In this document: piece after piece, positions 31,457-41,895 of the stretch
Position numbering within the stretch: position 1 is the stretch's first letter
How the letters are laid out: each line of letters starts with the position of its first letter
NCBI RefSeq assembly: GCF_014356525.2
Contig: NC_052515.1
Location: 20,170,821 to 20,234,820, forward strand
Length of the DNA: 64,000 nt
Origin: Nilaparvata lugens
Lineage: Eukaryota > Arthropoda > Insecta > Hemiptera > Delphacidae
Direction of reading: 5' to 3'
Made by a program: the position numbers and the translations under genes
The notes under the pieces: model-generated
What the model was told of the DNA's origin: nothing
The model's database searches: none
Seen by the model: the letters and a program-made list of their open reading frames with translations, nothing else

Positions 31457-34073
31457 TGTGATGAATTTTTTAAATAGACCTCATGAGAAGAGAGAAAAAT
31501 TGTGATTACCCTTTTAAAATGAAAGAATTTGCTAAAGGAATAGTTAGCGACCGAGTGATAAAGCTTCCTTATCAGTAACTGTATATCAGATAAGAGTACC
31601 GTTCTGTACTGCATATTTTCTAGAGAATTGTTTAATAAAATTATAATTATTCTGCAAATAAAGCACGAACCATTTACGAATTACTCATTGAATTTTGAGG
31701 TTACACTTTGTTTACTATTGATCAGATGTTTTAAAGCAGCTCAAACACAGCTGACTGATTCAACATATTGTAAAATGTCATGCCAGATTCCATGCAAGCT
31801 GTAATATTATTTCTAAAATTAAAAACTATCAATAAAGGACCAAGAATTTCGAATAAAAAATAAAATGTGTGTATTATTGTTGAAATTATTTATTATTTAA
31901 GAAATTTTATTATAATGTCAAGTATTATTGTAACTAACTAGGTCATAGCATGAACATTATATTATTGATAGGAGCAGCAGAAATTAATTATAACAGTCTC
32001 AAACATAATAAAAATTGTATAAGAATATTAAATTATTAATTATTGTTTCAACTGAACCACATGGTGATTGAATCTCTTTGGCAAGTCTAAGCCAATCATA
32101 GTGCATAGAAATAGCACCAAAAAGGTGATCGTTTGAAAACAACATATGTTAATCTGTTATCAGACAACAAACCTGCCTTATCATGTATGCTAGCACATGT
32201 ACATTGTATAAGAGGAACTATGTCTAGGAGATTAAGAAGTTTTAAGAATTATACAAATTGAGTTATTATTGTAATTAAAGGAATTATATTCTATTGCTTG
32301 CCACTGACGTCATGTCTACGTCACAATCGTTCTACCAATGGCAAATTTTCATGCAAATCTATTACACCGAGATTCTCAGAAAAAAGAAAGTTCTAGCCAA
32401 GAAGCTTAGAAAAAAGACTTCACTTCCCTTTTGAAATCCTTACCGTTAAGACCTCGTTAAAGTTACCAAGACCTATTCGTAAAATTTTCGTTCGATTTTA
32501 TATGTTTTATTTGTGAGCCAATATTTTAGGCTATTCTATTTGTTATTCGTAAATCTATTTTCATCAATCGATAAATCAAAAGTTTAAAGTTAAATTATCC
32601 CTTAGTTAATTTGGTGAAGGAGATATTAAATTAAAATTCCACTCGTGCTGAGACCGAAGCCTGGACCCGCTGCCGATCAAACGATTTTGATCTAAAGAAG
32701 AAAACCACGACCGCCAAGGAGTTTCACGTGAGTTGTAAAATTTAAAGGGGCCCCAATCTACGCTTCGAAAATATTACAGTGCAGAAAATATAAATTTTTT
32801 CTTCGTTAAACTATTGGCCACGCCGACCAGCGCTTATTAGTCATTAAGAGCCTAAAATTTATTCAATATAGAATTTATAAGAACTTGTAGTTGATTGACT
32901 ATCCTCCGCTGCCAGAACCATGACCCCGAGCATTTTTTAAAATATTTTATAATTTATTTTCACCATTTTTTCACAAACTGTTAAATTTTATCAATTGTAA
33001 AATTCTATCGAATCATGCATGGTGTCATGCAAGCACAAGAACATTTTTAACTCTTTTGTTAATGCTAAATTATTATCAATCTGTAAATCAAATTCTGAAT
33101 CTGCACTGTGTGATCATAATTATATTTTATTATAATATATTTCAATTTTGTTAATTCGTCTTCTGAGTTCGATTATTTCTTAAGCCTGTCAATTATTGTG
33201 TCTGATACGTTCTATATTATCAAGAACCGATCGAATACGATCATTGAAATAATTGAATTAAGCTGGATATTGGAACAGGTCTAAGTGGATGTATTGTGTG
33301 GGGTCAGATCGAGGTATTTATTCTCTGTCCTTACCTGCTCATATATCAGCTTTTATCTGTTACCAACCTCGACTTAGGAGCGAATACATCAACTGTATAG
33401 CAGATGCAGCCGGAGATCATATAATTTCCTACAATAGAGCTTAAAGCCCGACAACACTCTGTTCTCGAAATATATTCCGAACGATATCTGGTCCTTGTAC
33501 CCTATCTTAATCTTCGGAACTTATTAGAGACGCAGTCCCGTAAATTATCTACATCGGGATTTTTGCTCGACCTGTATGATTTTGTATGCTCTTTCATCAC
33601 AGGTAATAATTTTAAGGTATCCGTATTCAGTGTTTAGCGATCGCTACACTACTTATAAAAATTTCATCACCATACAATCTGTCATAAGAAGAATCAAGGG
33701 TGAGCGAGCGTTTAGGCCTCCTGCGATTCCGACAATTGTATTGAATCTTGTAGTGAACCAATCAGTATGGTGTATACTTAGCGTCCACGCACGCAGTTAC
33801 AAAATGTATAACCTCTACACTGGTGACTCAGTGCAAGATTCACTCTACGTATGTGAGGCGAGTAAAAAAACCGCTTTACACAATTTGCCGACCCAACGTG
33901 AAGCATTTAAATACAGCACTACATGATTTGGCCAGTAACGTGGGACTATTTACATTCCACATCTGATTCTTTCTACGTGTATCGACCTATCCTTGGAGGT
34001 GAGAGCGACTCCCCCAGGAAAAGCTTTACATGATTTGGCTTGCAACGTGAGGCGTGAAAAAAACCGCTTTACA
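31457..34073 (+). mobile_element. LTR-like element copy 2 (solo LTR candidate), 2.6 kb
   Basis: Starts TGTGATGAATTTTTT and ends ACCGCTTTACA, with ATAT at 31453-31456 and 34074-34077. Removing the insert and one ATAT restores the satellite phrase TTAGATATTGATTGATAC, direct support for a 4-bp target duplication. It is homologous to 11993-14490 in opposite orientation. Copy 2 is about 120 bp longer, mostly near the right end, where ACGTGAGGCG and CCGCTTTACA words are repeated. No gag or pol reading, primer-binding site or polypurine tract is identified inside. Confidence 0.75.
33576..33926 (+). pseudogene. Unrecognised frame shared by both LTR-like copies (116 codons here)
   Basis: Counterpart of 12073-12378. 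It starts MILYALSSQVIILRYP and contains IQSVIRRIKGERAFRPPAIP, identical to copy 1. It extends further at the C-end than copy 1 because of local differences. No domain, signal peptide or membrane segment is recognised. The nucleotide identity of the core makes chance persistence of an open frame possible. Confidence 0.2.
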
Positions 34074-34480
34074 ATATTGATTGATACATTTAAAAAACTG
34101 AATAAAGTAATAAAGACTATTGAATATACTAATTAATAGAGTTCTATAATATTTGACCCCTATTAGATATTGATTGATACATTTAAAAAACTGAATAAAG
34201 TAATAAAGACTATTGAATATACTAATAATAGAGTTCTATAATATTTGACCCCTATTAGATATTGATTGATACATTTAAAAAACTGAATAAAGTAATAAAG
34301 ACTATTGAATATACTAATTAATAGAGTTCTATAATATTTGACCCCTATTAGATATTGATGGATAAATTAAAAAACTGAATAAAGTAATAAAGTCTATTGA
34401 ATATACTAATTAATAGAGTTCTATAATATTTGAGTCCTATCAGATATTGATAGATTAATTGAGGAAACTGAAGGAACTAA
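34074..34480. repeat. 93-bp satellite array, right part
   Basis: About four and a half units; the first starts at 34079 and the next at 34172 (period 93). Inner units differ by only one or a few bases, for example a missing TTA at about 34224; the last unit (to about 34480) is diverged. The insert entered the homogeneous core of the array. Confidence 0.9.
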
Positions 34481-35594
34481 GATACTATTGAATAGTTGAA
34501 GCTGAATAAACTTAACATGTATCATCACTTTCATCATTATAGCTGAACAAAGTTGATCCTGTACTACAAACATGCTTCAATAACTGATGCTATTACACTC
34601 TTCTTATATTGGTGAACAAATACAAATGGATATTGTCAATGATTTAATGCAATTTTTATGTTTTTCTAATCATTGTTCTCAACGAGTGTTAGTTACCGAT
34701 AGGCCTACACCCTCTTGGTTCCATTTCTTTGCTTCTGTCTTCCTGTCTGATTTATCTTCACTTGATTTATAATAATTTATTGAAAATATCTAATCGATGC
34801 TATCAGATTCTTTTTGTGAAATGATTGTCTCTCTTCTTCTGATCTGTTGTTCCGTTCTTAATATGTTTCCTCCTTGCATCTACTCCAGTATTTTTATTTT
34901 TTCTCTTGTTCTTCCTTTCACTTCCATCTTCCCCAGAGTACCCCAAGAAGTCACCCGACCAACGACAGGTATCAAATACCAACGTAAGGTGTCCTATCTA
35001 ATACCATAGAGAAAAGATAGCATAAGTTTATAAGGAGCCACCTCGCCTGAATATATCATTTAAGCCGTCAACGGACACAACTGTCAGACTGCAGCAGGGA
35101 CCGACTATATTCCTTGACCATAGCCATCCCTATACTCTTCCATAATTCCCAACTTACTGATCAAATCAATTTTCCACAGCAACATTGATGTGTTCTGAGC
35201 TACTAGGCTATGAATATTCACAAATCAACAAATTGATTTTCAAGTTGAATTTAATTATTCTTAATCAATGTTCAAGCTCTGTAAACATAAAATAGTTTAC
35301 CGTTATAAATATCAATCGTTGGTAACTGTGACTGACATAGAACGTAACATTTCCATTAATTACAATGAAAAATGACCAATCCTCCGAAAAGGGAACAAAA
35401 GCCTGGAACTTATCGTGCTTTCCATTAGCTTATATGAATGTAACAAACTTTTGATAGGGAAAAATTTGGAATTGCAAAGTTTTTCCTTTGTTACGTGCCG
35501 AGTCTAGGTCCTAGAATGAGTGACAGTGTCACAAACTTATTTCTTGTGTATTTAAGTGTTTTCTCACTCTTCTATCCTTCTCTGTTCCCCTCTC
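34481..35594. other. Noncoding stretch
   Basis: The phrase TACCATAGAGAAAAGATAGC then ATAAG at about 35005 recurs as TACCATAGAGAAAAGAGAGC then ATAAG at about 37281, so a shared repeat is likely. No gene recognised. Confidence 0.4.
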
Positions 35595-35690
35595 TATAGT
35601 GAGATTCACTTCATACTGTCAGCATGTGTTGAATGGGCAGCATTGAGGTTATCTATGACGAATGCTGATAGTTTTAAGTGAAGCCCTCTA
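35595..35690. mobile_element. Short MITE, copy d of the CTGTCAGCAT family
   Basis: TATAGTGAGATTCACTTCAT then ACTGTCAGCAT on the left, and AATGCTGATAGTTTTAAGTG on the right. Confidence 0.75.
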
Positions 35691-36819
35691 CAGCTCTTTC
35701 GCTTACTGTCATCTGTTCGCGGTTTTTTCAGTGTAAGTCAAGTCTTTCTCATTGTCTGTTTCAGTTTTTGTAGCACTTTCGTTCTCGTTCAGGAATAGAA
35801 TGAAACTAGAGAGGTGATTGAAAAAGGAAAGTGGATCAAAGATAATTATTATCAAGAATCAAGGTATCACAAAATAATATAGAATAAAATATTTTTTTCT
35901 TCGTATATTGATCCTGAATCGAAAAATTGTAATACTTACAGAATTATAATATACCAGTTAACTGAAAATCCACTGAAAACCAGAAATACTCTAAAATAGG
36001 AAAGATGAATCATAACAATGGAAAGATTAAGGGAACCTGGGCATTAAAGATGATATAGATGTTGAAAAAGGAAGATTGATGGAATATTATATGAGAACTA
36101 GAGGGACATTAAAATTCTCATATTTGAAATAAATAATAATGATATAAAAAAGAGAGACCATGAAATTCTCATATTTTAAATAAGCAATTATCCAAATAAG
36201 AGAAGAGAAAGGATAGTAAGAGAGAATAGGATAGAGGTAAGACTGAATAAAATGAAGAATATAAATCAAGTATAAAATATGTAAAGATGTTAGAAAATTG
36301 AGTTATTACAAAATGCAGAAAGGAAACAAATATGAGTCAACTACTAGAAAATTCACATTGAAATCCTAAAATTGACTAGAAAATGGACGGAGAGGATGAT
36401 AAAAATTGGAAGATGAGGGAAGAGCATATGGATACAATGTAAGAAAATGGAAAATAATGATGAAATGGAGAAAGCCAATCCATCTTACAAGTGCAAAATC
36501 AAAGATAAGCATAAGTTTGGATAAGAACAATGTGTAAGGGAAAGAAAACTAAGAAAATTAAGCCAGGAACGGCAGATAGAAGACATGAGTGCCTACCATG
36601 TCTTCATCTCTGAATTCTCAGCATACCTCGGTGTGGGCAAAGTTGATTCAGGTCGGGACATTTTTGATTTCAGCCATATAAGGAACACACGTCACGTTTC
36701 GGGGTTATGATCACGTGCAACGATTTAAACGGCGTGACACGACACTTGCGACACGTGTCATGCATTGGGCATACGACGACATATTGCCTCACAGACGTCA
36801 AATAAAAGAGAGCTGGCTG
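35691..36819. other. Noncoding stretch with a CpG-containing patch
   Basis: At 36680-36780 words such as CACGTCACG, ATCACGTGCAACG, GCGTGACACGACAC and GACACGTGTCATG cluster. Such E-box and CRE-like words could be regulatory, but there is no exon nearby to attach them to. Confidence 0.35.
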
Positions 36820-36991
36820 CAGTGAAATTCACTTAAAGCTGTCAGCATACATTACATGGGAATTAAATGATGTTAGATTTAGGAGATACTGACAGTGGGA
36901 ATACTGACTTCAAACTGGCAGCATTAACTGAATGGGTAGCATTGATGTTAGTTATGGGGGATACTGCCAGTTGGAAGTGAATCTCACCATA
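36820..36991. mobile_element. Two abutting MITEs, copies e of the CTGTCAGCAT family
   Basis: First unit: CAGTGAAATTCACTTAAAGC then TGTCAGCAT, running to GAGATACTGACAGTGGG. Second unit: ACTTCAAACTGGCAGCATTA, running to GATACTGCCAGTTGGAAGTG then AATCTCACCATA. Either one element inserted into the end of another, or this is a tandem duplication. Confidence 0.75.
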
Positions 36992-37405
36992 GCAAGGAAA
37001 TGAGCGTTTGAAGAACTTGTGAAGAACGCTGAGAGGAAACTAGAGGTGAATACGAATGATTGGCACATGTCAAACTTGTGTAAGGTGAGGATGAAACGTG
37101 TTTGTGGGTGGGAAATGTTTTATTAGGTTGTCAACAAACATGTTTTGAAGATGTGAGGTGAATGGGTGCACAGTTTATGTGACTAGGCGAATTGTGTCCT
37201 CTTACAACTTGTTTCCAAGTTGTGCTTTGAATAGTGCACGATGAATTAGGATTGATTGAGAAATTAGTAGAGTTGATATTTACCATAGAGAAAAGAGAGC
37301 ATAAGAAGATATCCCATGGTGTAGGTCGTTCATGTTCCAAAGTTCTTGCCGATTTTTCGTTATCTCAAGCTGATTACTGTCGATTATTTGACCAGGTGAG
37401 AGAGT
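36992..37405. other. Noncoding stretch
   Basis: Contains the second TACCATAGAGAAAAGA phrase (about 37281) followed by AGATATCCCATGG. No gene. Confidence 0.35.
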
Positions 37406-37573
37406 AAAGGTGCGTACAGATATACGCGCCGCGAACATGAGCAATTCACTTTCAATCAGCTGATGCCAAGCTTTTTATATCTGTATCTTACCGTTTTTGT
37501 AAAAATACAGATATAGTCAGCTGATTAAAAGTGAAGTGTTCATGTTCGCGACGCGTATATCTGTACGCACCTT
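37406..37573. mobile_element. 168-bp MITE, AAGGTGCGTACAGAT family, copy 1
   Basis: Arms of about 75 bp: AAGGTGCGTACAGATATACG, CGCCGCGAACATGAGCAATT, CACTTTCAATCAGCTGAT and their inverse at the right. The copy at 59043-59208 is nearly identical by eye over the full length. Confidence 0.85.
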
Positions 37574-37701
37574 ACAATTACGCACCTTAAGAATGGCGCA
37601 GAATGAGAGACTATCAGCGTCACATAGCTTCACAAAAAAGGACTACTAGGACTATCAGCTTGAGTTAACAATGGAATTCGGAACAGTGAATTTTGGATTT
37701 T
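37574..37701. other. Short noncoding spacer
   Basis: Nothing seen. Confidence 0.3.
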
Positions 37702-37990
37702 ACTCACATTAAAATGAAGTTTTAATTTGCGCTGGTACGGGGACGTTATGAGACGCGGTGAGGATCACATGACCAGACTCGTTATGGAAATTGAACAGCC
37801 TAGGAGACGCCCTGGTAGACCGCTGACAACCTGGATGAGTACCATTTCCAAGGATATGAGGACGATGGATTTAGAGCCTGAACTGACTCAGCAGCGCTGG
37901 GAATGGCGGAAAAGGATTAGGAGGGCCGACCCCTAGAGAAATGGGACAGGCTCCAGAGAAGAAGAAGAAAACTCACATTAAAATGAAGTT
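37702..37990 (+). mobile_element. 5'-truncated LINE insertion with exact 20-bp target duplication
   Basis: ACTCACATTAAAATGAAGTT occurs at 37702-37721 and again at 37971-37990. The 249 bp between start in the middle of a reverse-transcriptase C-terminus and end in a GAAGAAGAAGAAA tail. This is the classic signature of target-primed reverse transcription. Identical duplications suggest a recent event. Confidence 0.9.
37728..37936 (+). pseudogene. Extreme C-terminus of a non-LTR reverse transcriptase
   Basis: About 68 codons end in TAG. RWYGDVMRRGEDHMTR, RRRPGRPLTTW and WRKRIRRADP follow the pattern of the C-terminal tail of RTE-type LINE polyproteins (RW-GHV-R, GRP--RW, WR--IR-ADP). It has no catalytic part. 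It differs from the 17750 fragment, so two different LINE lineages are represented. Confidence 0.85.
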
Positions 37991-38735
37991 CGATTGACTA
38001 CACAATCAGAGTTCATCAATCATGGAACAGTTCCACAAATAAAGATCTATTCAACATATTAGATTAGTCTGTTAGTTATTTTAGCTAAAGAATAGCAACA
38101 ATTCTTGAAGTTGAAAGGTGTTACTTCCAAGGTGTTAGATTGTTAGTGTTGGTAGATTTTTTGCTTGTGTTTTGTTATGTTGTATGTTCAACTCTTTGTA
38201 CTGTTGAGATGGCGTGGTAGATATTCATATTGAATGGAAACGACTCAAATCGTTTTCATTCAATTATATTCTTATGTTTTGAAAATCCAATTTTATGGAT
38301 GATGTTAGTTGTGTGATATAAGAAAAGAATTGTGCAATAGCTATCATAGATATTCATGATTATCTGGGATTTTTTTCCACAAAATATGAACCGCAAGTCA
38401 TAATAAACTACTAAAAGGAGGAACTTGTTATATTGAACAATTTTCGATGCTATAATGCACTACCAATGAATTACAAATATAATGTTGATGGAATAAGTGG
38501 AATAGGGTAAGTGGAACGTTTTGATTAGGGTATTGAAAAAATTGGGAGAAAACAGACTGTCATGCAGCAACGTGCTTGAATGCTGCTAAATAGTATTAGG
38601 CCACCTCTGCCTTTTCGGGGCTCAAGAATGCGAATAACGAATAATAAATTCAGAAACACCATTCACGGGATCACGTTCTTCGGAGGTGGTGGGTGGAAAG
38701 GTCACATTGCAGAGGGTGGATTTCAGGAAGTCACA
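37991..38735. other. Noncoding stretch
   Basis: No supported feature. Confidence 0.35.
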
Positions 38736-39200
38736 AACTTCAAGGGTGGGGTGTGAGTGAAGAAGTGTTGAAGGAGGAGGAGGAGGATGGAGATGATGAT
38801 GATGCTGATAAATAAGTGATAGAAAAGGTTTTGAGGAGGTGGAGTGGAAGGAGAATAATAGCAAGAGTAATAATAAAAAGAAGATGTAATTGAATGGGGG
38901 AGAACAAGAATTACAAGGAAGAAGAGGAGGATGAAGAAATGGAGACGGAAAACAATGAGATGAGGAGATGAAAGAAGAAAAGGAGGATGATGAAGATGAT
39001 GATGATGATGATAAATAAGAATTATGGAAGGTTGTGAGGAGGTGGAGAAAAAGGAGAATAATAATAATGAGGAGAAGAAGAAGATCTAATTGAATAGGAG
39101 GAGAAGAAGAATGACAAGGAAGAAGAGAAGGATGAGCAAATGGAGAAGGAAAACTATGAGATGAGGAGATGAAACAAGAAGAATGAGAAGAAACTAAAAT
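38736..39200. repeat. Polypurine block containing a 203-bp tandem duplication
   Basis: GATGATGATG-(C/A)TGATAAATAAG at about 38796 recurs at about 38999, followed in both by GGTTTTGAGGAGGTGG or GGTTGTGAGGAGGTGG, ATCTAATTGAAT or ATGTAATTGAAT, and GAGATGAGGAGATGAAA. The plus strand is dominated by A and G. Confidence 0.75.
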
Positions 39201-39390
39201 AAGATTTTAGATAAAATATGAAATATGCCGTTTTCTAAAAAGGTAGTAGTTGTTTACTTCAAATAATAATCATGGATTTTGACCCTTTATTATGGGATTA
39301 GTACAGGAAATTTGTCTTGTCTGAAAGAAAATGAAAATGTACTTTTATTTTATTTTTTTTTTTTTGTAATAAAACTTACAAGTAGCTTTA
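39201..39390. other. AT-rich spacer with a poly-T run
   Basis: TTTTATTTTATTTTTTTTTT lies at about 39345-39365. No feature. Confidence 0.3.
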
Positions 39391-39830
39391 TTGAAATAAA
39401 TGAAAGAAGGGAAATATTTTATCAAATAGGGTGAGGAGGAAACTGAGACGGAAGAAGAAGAGGTAATGATAGAATAGGAGGGATGAAAAATTGATGGCAG
39501 GAGATGAGTGATGGAATCAAGGATAATTAATATGGAGAGGGGGAAGAGAAGTCGAATAAGCTGATGTGATAAATATATCAGTTTGAGGCGATTATTGGTA
39601 AATAGTGAACAAAGATAGAGAAGATAATAAATATAAAATGATTGAGATAGACAATACTGTCAAGAAGAAAAAGGAATAGGAGAAGATTTAGGTTAAGAAG
39701 GGAACAATAATGAAGAAGCTGAGTTGGAAGTGAGATGCGAAAGTAGACAAAATATAGAAGAGAGAAAAAGGATAAAGAGTTTTAAGATTATAATATTATA
39801 GAAAGAAAATAAAGAAGGAGAAGGAAAAGC
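39391..39830. repeat. Polypurine block
   Basis: GAAGAAGAAGAGG- and GGAGAAG-type words on the plus strand, less regular than 38736-39200. Confidence 0.6.
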
Positions 39831-40431
39831 AAAAGACTTAGAGGAATTGCATTACAAATAAAGTACATTTCTTTTCATTTCGATTCGCTCACTTTGAAGA
39901 AGGGTAAGGGTGCTCGTACAGCTCTCGATAAGCCAATAACGGAAGATAGAACAAAAGGCGATTCTGCTATTTAGGGTGGGTGGTGTGACAAGAAAAGTCA
40001 TAAAAAAAGAGAAACCCCGTTGAAGGGTAGAAAACAATTAGTGATTCAGATTCTTGGGGTGGCACAAACGTAGTGTGTAAGGAAGAAAGACAAAAAGAAG
40101 GAAAAGAAAAATAAGGGGAAGAATTCTTTCACTTGGCTAGTAAATGAAAGGTCAAGCCTTGCAAGATATCTCCCTGGAATGACCCCACACACTAGTGTCA
40201 AAAGTGCCAAATGTTTGGAAGCCGCTCTTCGTGTTTTTCTCTTTTCTTTGTTCTATTTTTTCTGATTCCACCCTCAAAGTCTCACAGATCAAAGCTTGTT
40301 GTCGATGAATTTAAAGGACAGAAACTGCCAAGGTTACTCTAATATAAGTTTTGCCATCATCACATCTCCAATTTTGCCATCTCCCTCCTTTTCTATGCTA
40401 TTCTCCATTCACTGTTAAACTACATAACATC
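39831..40431. other. Noncoding stretch
   Basis: No supported feature; the frames present are short and unrecognised. Confidence 0.35.
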
Positions 40432-40697
40432 TTCTTATATTGTCTTCTATATGTGAATTTCTCACAGATTTGACACATTTGTTAGACATCAACAACAACT
40501 TCTATGTTGATATGAAATTTTCAAAATTTGTTGGAAATGCAATCACGTTTTATAAGATATTATTGTCTTATATTGTCTTCTATATGTGAATTTCTCACAG
40601 ATTTGACACATTTGTTAGACATCAACAACAACTTCTATGTTGATATGAAATTTTCAAAATTTGTTGGAAATGCAATCACGTTTTATAAGATATACAA
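40432..40697. repeat. 133-bp near-perfect tandem duplication
   Basis: TATTGTCTTCTATATGTGAA starts both copies (period 133), and both end ATGCAATCACGTTTTATAAG. By eye the copies are almost identical, so the duplication is recent. It directly abuts the foldback at 40691-41037. Confidence 0.9.
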
Positions 40698-41037
40698 AGT
40701 GGGTGAGGAGTCCGAAAACGGCTTAATATCTCATACACGAAGGTAATTTGATGGTGGGTGTGATTGAGGATCCTACTCTAATTGAAAATACTACTTTACG
40801 AGCCCAAAAATCTTGTCCGCCATCTTGGATCCGCCATATTGAATGCAACTTTATTTTTTTAAATAGGAAGGTGGTCATGCGATACATGATTTGTGACGGA
40901 TCCAAGATGGCGGACCAGATTTTTGAAGTCATAGTAGTATTTTCAATTTGAGTAGGATCCCCAATCACACCCACCGTCAAATAACCTTTGTGTATGAGAT
41001 ATTAAGCCGTTCTCGGACTTTTCACCCACTCTGTATA
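40691..41037. mobile_element. 347-bp foldback MITE with arms of about 105 bp
   Basis: The left end is TATACAAAGTGGGTGAGGAG then TCCGAAAACGGCTTAATATC. The right end is the inverse, ending CACCCACTCTGTATA. An inner palindrome follows: AATCTTGTCCGCCATCTTGG against CCAAGATGGCGGACCAGATT. Nearly the whole element can fold. TA or TATA ends suggest a TA target site. Confidence 0.85.
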
Positions 41038-41895
41038 TTACATAAGTCAAAGGTACTACTTCATTATTCATCTATTATTATTCTATGGCCTTATTCCCCA
41101 AAATGTTGTACTAAGGAGTGATAATTCAATCCTGTTACTCAATTTTCAATGTAATTTTCTAAAACGGAAATTCAGTTATAATAAAAATATATAGTTATAT
41201 ACAATAGAAACATAATATTTCATCACTCATTTCTTATTCACTAGAGATTATTGGAGATTAAGCTAAAAATATCCACCCATCGAAGTTATAGACGCTTAGA
41301 CCAATACCTACTATTACTTAGGTAATAGTAATAGTAGATATTGCTTAGACTCCTTTCAACAAAATATTCTTGTTACATGGTAAAAAATATTCTGTTCATA
41401 AGACGACTGGAAGCTGCACATAATCTTACACAACTTAAGGATAATCAACTCGCACTGTCGTGTGTATACTGAAAGAGTAAGTCTACCAATATTATAAGTG
41501 TTACAAAACAAAATGTTTCTTTATTAGAAATAAATTAACACTCACAATTATTGGGTAACAGGACTCAAAGATCACCCTGTACTATAACTTTCAGGTATGT
41601 GCTTGGAGAATGTGTTGGAAAACATGTTAAGTTCTGCGAAAATCAATACAAAAATATATTAGATTGTTACTAGTCGTCTATTGTGGGTGGTGCTGTTTAT
41701 GTAGTTCAATTGTACGGACGCTAACGGGAACTAGAACCTGAACTGGACAAGCTCTATTGAACTGGAACTCGCTGCCTCTGCAGCGGTCTAATAAAACTTA
41801 TCTGAGGTCCTACGACCTATTACTCTGCTTAAAACAAGTTGTGACATGGGCTCCCAAATGACCAAATATCCGTGTTACCAGATAGTGCGAATTTG
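41038..41895. other. Noncoding stretch
   Basis: A short inverted word pair ACTATTACTTAGGTAATAGT lies at about 41309. No gene. Confidence 0.35.

Noticed and set aside
32900..32940. TGGTTCTGGCAGCGGAGGAT-type word (minus strand) as a primer-binding site
   Set aside because: It lies in the middle of the 2.6-kb element and no second LTR flanks it, so it does not fit an LTR/PBS layout.
31086..34480. CRISPR-like regular repeats
   Set aside because: The 93-bp units are contiguous with no unique spacers, in an insect-type genome: a satellite, not a CRISPR array.
36680..36780. Cluster of CACGTG/TGACG words as an enhancer
   Set aside because: Suggestive words only; there is no gene nearby and no way to assess conservation, so it is left as a remark.
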